DNA from: Triparma columacea
Lineage: Eukaryota; Sar; Bolidophyceae; Parmales; Triparmaceae
Assembly: GCA_030267965.1 (NCBI GenBank)
Contig: BRYA01000375.1
Location: forward strand, 44,596 to 91,966
DNA: 47,371 nt
Direction: 5' to 3'
In this document: one piece after another, positions 18,775-29,503 of the stretch
How the letters are laid out: every line of letters starts with the position of its first letter
Numbering within the stretch: position 1 is the stretch's first letter
The notes under the pieces: generated by a model
The model's input: only the letters and a program-made list of their open reading frames with translations
Database searches by the model: none
Told to the model about the DNA's origin: nothing
Translations under genes and position numbers: made by a program

Positions 18775-20447
18775 ATGAAGCTCGATCCAACCGTAATGGC
18801 GACGATGACAAAAGAAGACTTCAGAGTACTAGCTGCCGTAGAAATTGGGATGAAGACACACGACCTTGTTCCAGCATCGCTTTGCATGCAGATTGCCAAG
18901 CTTAGGCACGGGGGGACGGGGAAGGTCATGTCGTCGTTACTCCGGGACAAGCTTCTTAGCCACGACAGGTCCAAGGGCTACGACGGCTACAGGCTCACCA
19001 ACAGCGGCTACGACATCCTGGCCCTGCACAGCCTCAACAAGAGGGGCGTGGTGGGGGCTATCGGGGACAAGATTGGGGTGGGGAAGGAAAGTGACATATA
19101 CATTGCCGTTACGCCGCAGGGGAGGCAGGTTGTTCTCAAGTTCCACAGGCTGGGCAGGACTAGTTTCAGAGCAGTCAGGTGAGGGAGGAGAATGAGGGAA
19201 GAGAGCGAAGCGACAGCCTCCCTTTGTTATTGATAATAAGCCACTAACACAACCCTTTTCACCTCAGGAGGAAGAGAGACTACCTGAATGTCGGAGGGAA
19301 CAAGGCGACCTCGTGGCTGGCCATGAGCAGGCTAAGCGCCCTGAAGGAGTTCAGCTTCATGAAGGCCCTGCACGAGGTAGGCTACCCCACCCCCGAGCCC
19401 CTAGGGCACACCAGGCACCTCGTCTGCATGAGCCTCATCAGGGGCGTTCCCCTCTACCAGATAAGGACCCAGTGGGAGGTCAGCGAGGAGCAGGCAGAGA
19501 GCATCTTTGAGCAGAGCAAAGAGCTGGCAGCCAGACTTGCCAAGCACGGTCTCGTACACTGCGACCTCAACGAGTTCAACCTCATGGTCGACTTGAGCGG
19601 GGTCCAGCACGAGCTCAACCCCGGGGAAGTCGTGGGCGGGCACTACGTGAGGGACTCTGGCGTGCAGAAAAAGGGGGAGGGAGCGCTGAGCTCCAACGAC
19701 ATCATGGCGGCTGAGGTCGACGGGACGGGGGAAAAAATTAAAGAGGAGGAGAGGGTCAAGCCGAAGCAGCTCCTTCGAGACGGCACGCCAAGACCGACCG
19801 TCACGCTCATCGACTTCCCCCAAATGATCAGCACGGCGCACAGGAACGCACAGGAGATGTACGAACGGGACGTGGAGTGCCTCTGCATATTCTTCACAAG
19901 GAAACTTGGATGGGGGACGGAGGAAGAGGTGGAGAGGGAGCTCAGGGACGGATGGAGATGGGAGGACGTTGTGAGGGGAGAGGACAAGCTGGACAAGCGC
20001 TTAAAAGCGAGTGGGTGGAGTGGGGAAGAGGGGGAGGGGCTTGAACTGTACTACTTTGACAAGAGGATGGAGGAGGGGGGGGGGGAGGGGGAGGAGGAGG
20101 AGGAGGAGGAGGAGGAGGAGGAGGAGGAGGAGGAGGAGGAGGAGGAGGAGGGGGAGGAGGAGGAGGAAGAGGTGGTGGTGGTGGAAGAGGAGGAACAGGA
20201 GGAACAGGAGGAACGGCAGGAACAGCAGGAACAGCAGGAACTGAAAAAGGAGGACATTGCTAATCCCAAAACCCACATGGCATTCGCACAGCAACAGGCA
20301 AGAAAAAAGGCGATCGCCGAAAGAGTCAAGACTCAAATGGGAGGAGGAAAGGGAAAAACTGGAAAGATACGCGGGAACAGCAGCAAAAAGCTGGTGAAAG
20401 GAAAGAAACAACACAAGGAGAAGATCCGTGTCAACGATGGCTGGTAA
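18775..20447 (+). CDS. RIOK2: RIO2 atypical serine/threonine kinase
   Basis: Two exons, 18775-19178 and 19268-20447, coding 527 residues. RIO2 binds pre-40S particles and its ATPase activity drives late maturation of the small ribosomal subunit. The N-terminal winged helix (about 10-95) shows DFRVLAAVEIGMK and GYRLTNSGYDILAL. The nucleotide loop is GVGKESDIYIAV (about 100), with the lysine in VLKFHRLGRTSFRAV. The join gives RAV|RRKRDYL. The hinge is MSLIRGVPLYQI. The catalytic loop reads HCDLNEFNLMVD (about 231), where most relatives have HGDFNEFN. The metal-binding motif is LIDFPQM (about 315). A roughly 75-residue low-conservation insertion separates these two motifs. The C-terminal tail holds an almost pure Glu run (about 408-440), then Gln/Glu repeats and a basic end. 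Confidence 0.95.
20090..20166 (+). repeat. GAG/GGA trinucleotide tract inside RIO2
   Basis: About 25 GAG-type triplets in a row encode poly-Glu in the RIO2 tail. Length variation is likely; the frame is kept on both sides. Confidence 0.9.
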
Positions 20448-20720
20448 TCATGAAGCATTGTTAGTTCCAAATGTTTTCCTTCTTTTTCCATAACCAGAGA
20501 ACTCAGATTCGGCAGACAGACAGGCCAAATGCTCAGATACACTACCATACAAGCTTTTCTGCGTGGTGAATGAAACTCTTACTGAATCAACTTTGAAATA
20601 CTGGTGACAACTAACTGATTTCGAATCATCAAATGTGAAGCTGGAGATGCTATGTGGAAGATCGTGAAACTGGCCTAACAGTCTTACGGACATTTACATC
20701 ACAGACCTCGCCGCGCAAGA

Positions 20721-21150
20721 CGCCAACAATAAGGCATTGAAATGTAGAAAAAAAAATTGAGTGGAAATTTTATGCAATTTTCAATGCTGCCAAAGCTTGA
20801 ATTGGTGCAATAAATTAATTGAAAAGTGATACAATGGATGTATATAAATTTATCAATTCACAAAAAAATTATATATACATATATTTTACACCTGAGAAAT
20901 TTTAAAGATTTATTTAGGTGTTATAAAGAAGGCAAAACATTCAACATAGAATATTTATAAATAATTGCATATATCAAGTCACATTTGAGACATTACCAAA
21001 ATTATATTCTTGAGATGTCAAAACAAGTTTTATATTATCACATATACTATTGAAGTGTATAAATTTGATCAGATATCATAAATTACATTTTGTAGGTATA
21101 AAATAGACAATTCGATTTTGCCGATTTTAACCCTAACATTTTTTAGTTGT
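20721..21150. other. AT-rich island
   Basis: Composition changes abruptly from the roughly balanced flanks. In 20821-21120 I count 65 G/C among 300 bases, about 22 percent. The stretch contains A/T homopolymers and TATATA-type alternation, no coding frame and no clear repeat. The rest of the spacer (20448-20720 and 21151-21346) shows nothing I can assign except pyrimidine-rich sequence just before the next gene. Confidence 0.85.
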
Positions 21151-21346
21151 TGTCGTTTACAAGCTGAAATCTATACGTGAACCGCGCCAAAGTTGGAAGT
21201 CGCCGTACCCGAGCTATCCCCTTTACCATTCCATTCTCTACCGCTCTCCACCCTTTCACCAATTCTTTACAAAAAGCCTGGAGCCCCCCACCCCCCTCCT
21301 CTCCTCCCCCCCTCCCCCCCTCCCTCGCATCAAAAGCACGTTAATC

Positions 21347-24300
21347 ATGGCCTCTCCCTTGGAGGAGCAACCCGTGCTCCCTCCACCCCAGTCTTCCGCA
21401 CTCCCTGAAGAAGATGTAATCGCTGTCGTGAGGGCGGTCTTAAATTCGATCCTTGATGACATAGAGGAGAACACACCCTTCACCCCCCCCCCTCCCGCAG
21501 TTGCCTTGGAGGAAATGTCCTCTTCTTTGGCTACATCTGCTTACGATTTTCACTCCGCGTATAAAAAAGCTACATCGGTGGTGTGTGTGACCCTCGCTAA
21601 CTGTGTGGACGAGGTTGTTCACAGGAATACTACCTATCCAATATCTCTAACCTCTGAGCCCTTGGCCACTTCCTATTCTTCCTTTCTATTTGACGCAAAT
21701 CCTGTGTACATAACCCTAACACAAATGCTCATTGGCGTGGAAGAGAGAATAGAAGCAGAGAATAGAGCAACGATAAGATCTATGTTGGATTCTTGCGTGT
21801 CAAAGATTAAAAGGTGGGTCATTGCATTGTTTGTCTGTGTGTGTGACGACCCCCGGCTGTGCTCACCCTCCGAGCCTCTAACCCCTCCGCCCCCTATATC
21901 CACCCAGGCGCGGCCGAAAGAAGGAGCCCGGCTTCGTCCTCCGATTCTTGGACCATACCGACAATTTAAGAAAAGCAATAGCCTCGGACATTCTCTCCCA
22001 AACGACAAAGAGGGTCGAGAAGAAAATGCGCCGAGACGCCTTTCGTTCCTCAGTGCTTGATGGGGACTACCTCCCCCCTCATGCCACGGTGGACATCCGC
22101 CATGAGACTAAATATCACCTTCACTACATGACCTCTTGGATCGAGGTGAGAATTGCGCCTCCCCACGCAGTATTTTTCGCCAATCATCATCTCAATAATT
22201 TCCCTAACTCGCTTTGCTCGTCGCAGGAGCGCACCAATCTGACGGCCAAGATGGAGGCGCTACCTATAACACAAAAGGCCGAAACTGAGGTTCTGGTGAA
22301 GAAGCAAAAGGCCGACATGTCATCGGCTCGCTCTGCTCTAGAGGTGAATATCTCAAAGCGGCGGAAGGAGAAGACGGCGAAGGAAGAGGATGCCATAAAT
22401 AAGACGAGAGAACGGGAGCTGGAGTCGAAGAAGGCGTCCTTCACGGAAGAGAACCCGATGCCTTCCAGCTTTTCTTCGGAATTCTTCGCCGGGACGAGCA
22501 AACTAATCAAGGCAAAGAAGGTGAGGAGGCAGGAGCAAAGCGATAACGTGACTGCACGACATCCAATCCGCCAACTCAACCCTTTTCACTTCTCGCTTCG
22601 TTATCTGCTCACCCCTACCAGGACGAAATAAACAATTCTTACCTCAAGATTGCTGAGGACGAAGCCAAGGCCCTTGATGCCAAAATGAATAAAGCGCAAG
22701 CCCAAGAGATTGCCCTACACGAGGAAAACCAGCTAGAGCAAAGGAAAACCATCCACCATACCTCAAACACGCTGTCCGCGGCCCAACCTTCTCGCCTTTC
22801 TAACCCAACTCCCAGGCACCCTAACATCTTCAACCCTCCCGCCCTCTACAACTCCCTCATCCCACCCGAAACGATGAAATATATTGCCTTCTTCCGATGG
22901 CCCGACTTTTTCAAGACCACTATAGAGATGGATGAGTACAACTACCTTGCTGACAGGGTTCTCATGTACTTTGACGACGACAAAGCTGCACTCATGAACT
23001 TTGCCCTAGCCTCCACAACAACGCTCAGAGTTTACAAATTTTACAAGGCCCGCGAATTTCACAGCACTAGCATCCAAACTCTCCGGCGCAGTCAACTCGC
23101 GCGCCGCGAAATGGCCTCGCGTCGTTTGCTTGACAAGAGCGCTAGGCTCCTGGAGAGGGTCGCCAGGGGCATGCTCGGAAGAGCGAAATTCAACGCCACA
23201 AAGCACGAGCTCCAAGTCAATGAGGCGCTCAAATTGAAGCTGGGAGCGGATGCTTCAGTCGTCAAGGCATTCATGTCTTCCACGACCACCCTTGAGGCCA
23301 CCATTGCCGCGGCGGAAGCTCTCAACGTCATGAACGTGACAAACGGAAAGAACGGCACGCCCTTGCTCTTCGAAACGAATGCTGCTATCCTCGTCGTCAA
23401 TAAGATGCTTGCCAACATGAAATTGGAAAGCGTCACCACCAAGACCAAGTCAGGAAAGTCGGAGTGGGCAACCCTGACCAAACTGATAGGAAATCTGGCC
23501 ATCAACGACACCTCTCGCCGGTTGGTCATAGAGGGCGGTGCCGGTCAGAGTCTGCTCGACATGATGCGCAGGGGGGACAGCGGCGTCAGGGAGGAGGTGA
23601 GGCGTAGCGAAGTAGTGCAGCGACGGTATTGAGGTGCACGCACTGGACACACTGGACAGGAATGCCTTGCTCACAACTAACAACGCACTGTATTTCTAAT
23701 CTCCTTCACTCCTCGCAGGTGGCGATTTCCATGAACAAATTGTCCAGCGACCCCGCTATCAAGGATTACTTCGTCTTCAAGCTCCACTGCCTTTCCCTCC
23801 TCAACACGATGCTCAAGACGTCGACCGAAACTTTCAACATCGTGACGACCGCCCCCCACCAGCTAATCGTCGTCGAACTCCTCTATAAAATTCTCTCCCG
23901 CAACAGCACCGTCAAGGACGAGAAAGGCGAATGCTTGAGCACGAGGTACAAGCACGCCATCGGGCGCAACGGCCTCCTCCCCCAGCTCATGAAGCTGCTC
24001 CAGAACACCACCAAGTCCTACACCACCGTCCAGGATCCGGGCCACCCCTCTCGCCACAAGCTGCTTGAAAAGGGCTGCAAGGTGCTGTGGAAGTTGACAG
24101 AGGTAGAGGAGAACTACAGGAGGACCATCAATCCAATAACCTCCGAGACCCTGTCACTCATGCTCTCGTCGACCTGGGCTCTCGCCAATAGGCTGAGCCT
24201 CATCTTGGCGGCGACCACGGTGAAGACAAAGGAAGGAAAGGTCCTTCTCAAGAAGGTGAGATTGATTCAAATATAATAAGGTTGTGGAAATGTGAAGTGA

Positions 24301-24787
24301 CGGACAACACTGAGTCTTCAACGCTAATGCGAATCGCAAAACGCCATCCATCGCGCCTCCCCACTCTCAGTCTCAGTTTGACATCCCCGTGTTGATCGCC
24401 CAGCACATGCAAAACCATGACGCCGACGTCAGGGCCGCCGCCATTGTCGCTGTGGAGGCCTTCAGCACCAAGCCCAAGGTGAGGGACTTGAAGGACCTCC
24501 GGTGGAAGCTCAAGGCAGGGCGCAAGTCCTTCCACAGCAGGTTGGAGGAGGAGGATAAGGTTCCTGAGAATATGGGCAAGGAGGTTGCCGATAATATCCT
24601 GCTCCTCAAGGCGCCTGAGGGTCTAAATTTGGTGCATAAGGGTGACAGGATAAGCAACACGGACAGGTACCTCAAGCCTCTGAATCTCGTGCCCCCACCG
24701 GCGAGGGAGATTAGGATGGAAAGCGCCCTAAACCCAACTGGGATGCCGTGGAGTGTTGACGTTGACGTCACGAAGTGGAAGGGGTAG
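21347..24787 (+). CDS. Unrecognised large helical protein (ARM-like), 975 aa
   Basis: Six exons: 21347-21813, 21908-22145, 22227-22520, 22622-23596, 23719-24255 and 24371-24787. All phases fit; exon 6 could also start at 24377. I do not recognise the family. The N-terminal part is helical with acidic and Pro-rich segments. The middle is strongly charged and coiled-coil-like (EVLVKKQKADMSSARSALEV, KRRKEKTAKEEDAINKTRER). An IQ-like stretch IQTLRRSQLARREMASRRLL follows. The last 400 residues have repeated helix pairs typical of armadillo/HEAT solenoids (WATLTKLIGNLAINDTSRRL, GCKVLWKLTEVEENYRR, HDADVRAAAIVAVEAFS). No signal peptide or membrane span is visible. A scaffold role in cytoskeleton or cilium is possible but unproven. 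The exon-intron pattern is the strongest evidence that it is a real gene. Confidence 0.75.
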
Positions 24788-24935
24788 GCAATGGGGGCGT
24801 GGGGGGGAATGTTGTAACGTAACTCATGTTGTATTTCGAAGTTCAACAACACAATCCCCGATAATTTACATTACAAGAGGGTGAACGCAATTAATCACTG
24901 GAGTCCTCCAACCCAACGCCCAGACGTACGCGTCC

Positions 24936-25446
24936 TTAATCGCTCTTCCCCCCCCCCTTCTTCCCTTCAGAAATATTTTTCAGAGCCTCCTTGTCGGTGA
25001 TGGCCCCACCCGCCTCCTCAAGCGCGACAGTCAGGAACCACACGCTCCCCCATAGCCCACACGCCAGGAATATCAGCACGTACATGTGGAAGGCGGCAAT
25101 GTCCTGGGGGGAGGAGGGGCAAGGGAAGGGAATTGTGAGAATGGAGAGCTAGGGTGGCGACGACTTAATACCCCACCCAAATCCCATCTCTATCCATTAA
25201 CCCCCCCCCGGAGTCACCTCCAAATCTCCTACACTCTCTTTTGACCTTCATAAGTCCAGTCCTCTACCACCCCGGTGTCATTGGATGGGTAGAAAACAAC
25301 TTCAATGACTACAAACCTCTCACCTGGTATATCATGGTGCAACTAAGCAACACAATCAACAAACAAACGGCCTTAATAACCGGCAGAAGCTTGAGGGAAC
25401 TCCCAGGCTCACTAATTAAGTCGTAAAGGGTTTCGGCAAATGTCAT
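24936..25446 (-). CDS. PKR1: Pkr1-like V-ATPase assembly factor (96 aa)
   Basis: Two short exons, 25446-25324 and 25103-24936, both in phase 0. They encode a protein of 96 residues. Pkr1 family proteins (PF08636) are small ER membrane proteins needed to assemble the V0 sector of the vacuolar H+-ATPase. The family pattern is clear: LYDLISEPGSS followed by a first membrane helix (LPVIKAVCLLIVLLSCTMIY). After a short DIAAFH turn comes a second helix (MYVLIFLACGLWGSVWFLTV) ending in ALEEA. The fungal proteins have FEPG, an IH turn and a W..EL end in the same places. The tail is Lys/Gly-rich and ends KSD. The intron has a GTGAG donor and a C-rich acceptor. The gene is easy to miss because each exon is under 170 bp. 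Confidence 0.8.
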
Positions 25447-25810
25447 TTTTAGCCTGTGGGGGGAATTCTGAAGACAGTAGGAGGATGAGAACGATAGAAT
25501 GGTACAAGGAAACCGAGGTAAGCACCCAAAATTGAAGACACACTCACGTCACTGGAAAAAAAAAATTTCCACACCCCAAAACTGCCTCCAATCCCACACT
25601 GCTTCTTTTACTGCCCTTTTCCCCCTCCCCAGGCTCCTCCCTCCGTTCAACCCCGCATATTCTCTCAATACCACTCATATCTCATCGAACACCCTTTTAA
25701 ACCTCAACACGACGTTGGTGACCTCAAGAACAGATTGAAAAGCTGCCCAACGCCGCCAGCCTCATTTCAAGCCATATATCCTACCCTCTCTTCGCTCCTT
25801 CCTCCCCACA
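25447..25810. other. Intergenic spacer between the Pkr1-like gene and the next gene
   Basis: The two genes are divergent, so this region should hold both promoters. No supported coding frame is visible; the stretch is C/T-rich on the plus strand from about 25580 to 25805. Confidence 0.45.
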
Positions 25811-28800
25811 ATGGTCAGCTCAACTTCTGTAGTCTCTCAAATAATCGATAGCTTGTATAGTCTATCCGTCAGGTCCCGCCAAACTCACTCCTCCAGTCTC
25901 ACCACCCGACGTTCTCTCTCAAATGGGGAATATGCAAGGGATTGCACCAACCTCTATAGGGAATTGGAGAGGATCATAGTCAAGGAGACGAGCATCGACG
26001 GCCTCCCAGTGGTTATGAAAGGTGTGGATAGGAAGCTCAACGGTGGGGTGAGTTCCCAAGTCATCATTCAACAACATTTGTCAGGGGCTGCGCTAACTTC
26101 TATTTACTATCCCGCCCCTCTCCCCAAACACGCAAACCAGCTGGCGAACTGCCTTCTCTCGTCGTTCTCGCAAACCATTGACGTCTGCTTTTCTCTCATT
26201 GAGGACGAGAACGAAGGTGAGTCTGATCATGCGTCATGGCCAGTTTACAGGCACTTTCAAAGCCACTGTCACCGCGACAATGAGATTAACATATACTAAC
26301 GAAATTGCTTCGCATGACATTCGCCGCTATTTCACCGTAGGCCAATCAGCAACCCAACTCCTCCTCCCCCCCCCCTCCCTTATCGCCTTCAACAAGCGTA
26401 CTGACTGCCCCTCTGACATATTGTCCAAGGCCCAGTCTCACCTGCTTCTCTCTTCCTCCCTCGACTGCCTCGACTTCATCCCCAAGAAGAAGATCCCCTC
26501 CTATTTCAACCACGTTCTTACAGACGAGTCAATCATCCAGAAGCTCATCGACATCGTTACATCACCGGCCTTTGATGTGATGCTAAGACAGCGTGTGGCC
26601 GACCTACTAAGCCTCGGTAAAATGTCTAGGATCGTAGGTGAGAACTGTATTTAGGGCGTCGCAAATGCACCGTTAGCACCCGGTCGATAAGCAGTCGACA
26701 CCATTTCAACTTACAGCGACCCTCTTGAAACACTCGCTTCGCACACTTCGGACACTAGAAAATACTTTCTCAAACATGGACCTCCGGGCCTCGATCCTCT
26801 TCCTCGCGCGCAACTTCCTCTTAATCGCCGAGTACCCCATCCAGGAGCAGGTCATCTTCTTCCTCCATATCCTCCACAGGAGGCTCAACAAGACCAAGTC
26901 TGGAGCCCCCTACGCGAGGGAGGTAAGAATATCGAAGAACGCATCGAACAACTCAAAAAACGACTATGTTAACCACTAACGAACACCAAACCTTTGGTCG
27001 TCACTTCGCTCCTCCCCGCTTCCTTCTTTACCCCCCCCGCACGTTCGAAGATCCTCCACAGCTTCAAGTCGACGTGCCCCCCCCTGTTCCGCACCTTTCC
27101 AAATCTCTCGACAGGCAGCTCGCCCTTCTATGACAGCATCCGCGACTGCCTGCAGCAGCACCAGGAGGACAAAATTAGGGCATGGGATATGTCCCACTCT
27201 TACAACCGGTGGTGGGGGGAAGGAGAGTCCTGCTCCACGATGCACCAGGTCAAGGGGGTCTACATGGAAGACACATTAAGGCGCCTCGAGGTTCCGATCG
27301 GCTACGTCAGTCACATTGACGTCAACGCCTCCTCAACCTCATTCTGGTGCTTCGAATCCGAGCAGCACACCCAGTCCCCCACAACCTCTCCCCACTTGAT
27401 AGTCCTCTACCACGTCGACGTTTGCCGTATTTCCTACTCTAAGACGCACAAGACTTGCAAACTCTACTTCAAGAGGCCAACGTTTGAGTAGTCCGGCCTG
27501 GCAACCATGCTTGAGGCAAGCTCGGCGCAGCTTAACGTCAGCGTCGCGGCAACCAACGACTCAACGGGCAATGTCGACAGCAATGTATCTATCAGCGACG
27601 ATGACGAGGGCAGCTACAGCATCCTGGTCGCTTTGAGAGAGGGGGAGTTCCCAAACTTTCAGAACTCCATGAGGGGCCAGCTGCACATTATGAAGCTTAA
27701 GGCGAGCTCGCATTCTCCTGTCAAGAACGCAAAGCCCCATGGACACGCCCAACTTTCCACGAGGAGCATTCATGAAAAGGTGAGTGTCACACACATGATA
27801 GCAACTAAGTATCGCGAGGCCGCGTATCGTTCGTCCTCCGCGTCCGTTTGACATCTACCAACGCACCCCCTTTGCTGCTGCTTCCTCTTTCTCGCTTCGC
27901 CGCATCGTCTCTCAGTACGCCTCGAACGCCTCAGGAATTGCCTCTCCCCCGTCACTAGGGATTTCGGCAGGCTCTGACGTCGACAACCACGAGCCCTCGC
28001 ACACCCCATGCGTGACGCCCTTCCACCTAAAGAAGGGAAAGAAAAAAAGGAAGAATAAACATTCCGACGGAACATCGTCGATCACCAATTCAGACACGCC
28101 AAGGAGCTTGCACTTGGCAGCCTCTAGTGACATTCTGAAGCAGGTGAGCGCGGGACTTACGGAGAAAACAATTGAGGATTTACAAGACGGAAAACCCTAA
28201 AAAACCTGCTCTCATCCATAACTCTAATCGTCTCAGAAAGTTGACACAGTGGGGGGGACAACAGCTTCCTTGGCCTCGACAGTCCTTGCAGGCCATTATT
28301 CAAGCAAGAAACGCGTCCTCCCTGCGTTTTGCTTTGAGTCAAGCGGCGCTAAATTTCCAAGCAAGGTAAGTCAAGAACGGTTCACATCCCCCCCTCCCCC
28401 ATCCCCGCGCGCGTGCTCGTCGTGCGATGCTGAAAACTCACGCAAATTTCTCTCTCGTCCCAGCCATTGAAGGGCCTGAACAAACGTAGAAGGAGCGCGT
28501 TGGCGTCCTCTTCTCTGTCCCACCCGAATAACGAGAAGAAGAGTATAATGGCGCCACGCAGAAGCTCAGACGATAGGACCCAGGGAAATAAGGTATATGT
28601 TGGTGGCATCGAAGGCGATTCCGAGAGGTCTTCAGAATATCTCGATGACGAGTGTGAGAAGGAGGAGTCAGAGATTCTCATTCCTTCAGAGACGGCGAAC
28701 GCTCCGCCTCCCGAACAAGCGCAGCAAATCGCCAGACCGCCCCCCACATCTCCCTCCAAGCTACTAGAAGCATCGAAAGATTCTCTCCCCCTCCCCTTCC

Positions 28801-29351
28801 CCCCCTTGCCTCCTCATCATCCTCCTTCTTCGCCAACATCTATACAAAGTTCTACATTACAACGGGAGAAACATTCGGCCTCGAAGCCCACGCACCCCCT
28901 CAGCAACCCCCCTCTCCCCCCTCCCTCACCCTCGGCTTCGCTTTCTCTCCAATCGCTCCTCGCGTATCGGGTGGCATTTTCATCCTCCTCTTTCACGCGT
29001 GTTATTGACAGCAGCGATAATGTAGCGGCTGACGCCTCTGAACTACTGTTGCGGTGCAAGTCTGCTGAAGATACGCTCAATGCTGCCATCCTAGCACTCC
29101 ATGATGCCTCCACATCCTTTGCCACTCTCCGGCAGTGTGCCGAGGAGCTTGGGGCTAAGGCGGAAGGAAAGATAAGACTTTCGACCATCCTCCTGAAGAC
29201 AGATTCCGACGTCGAGCAACTCTCAAGCAAGCTCAACGAGGCGAGTGCATCGTACAACGAACACCGTTTGAAGATGGAGGGCAACATCGTCCGGTCGTCT
29301 CTGCTTAACAACAATAATCAAAGCCAGAGCCAAGCATCGTTTGAACCATAA
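25811..29351 (+). CDS. Unrecognised large multi-exon protein with an in-frame TAG
   Basis: Eight exons fit in phase: 25811-26047, 26141-26216, 26341-26637, 26717-26922, 27051-27779, 27916-28143, 28237-28365 and 28464-29351. Together they give 930 codons, but exon 5 contains a TAG at 27489-27491 and the frame continues unbroken to both sides. The product is unfamiliar. The first 330 residues are helical with leucine-rich segments (SIIQKLIDIVTSPAFDVMLR, IFFLHILHRRLNK). A mixed region follows, then a Lys/Arg-rich nuclear-signal-like stretch (HLKKGKKKRKNKHSDG), a long Pro/Ser-rich linker and a C-terminal coiled coil (DTLNAAILALHDASTSFATL, DVEQLSSKLNEASASYNEHR). The TAG may be a real nonsense allele, a sequence error or evidence of an extra intron (27420-27530 would be frame-neutral). 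Function unknown. Confidence 0.6.
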
Positions 29352-29503
29352 AATAAATAACCTTTCTTTCCTTTCAAGTGTGCATTTATACCTAATTAGT
29401 GCCCCCCCCCCCCCGTTTAGTTTCTTCTTGTGCCCCCCCTCCCCTCTCCCAAAATTGTGATTTTATGTGCCCACCCCCACCCTAAAAATTGTGATTTTAA
29501 AGT

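Noticed and set aside
20448..20693. Minus-strand 81-aa frame next to the RIO2 stop
   Set aside because: No domain, no neighbour link and no composition signal; likely chance in 3' flank sequence.
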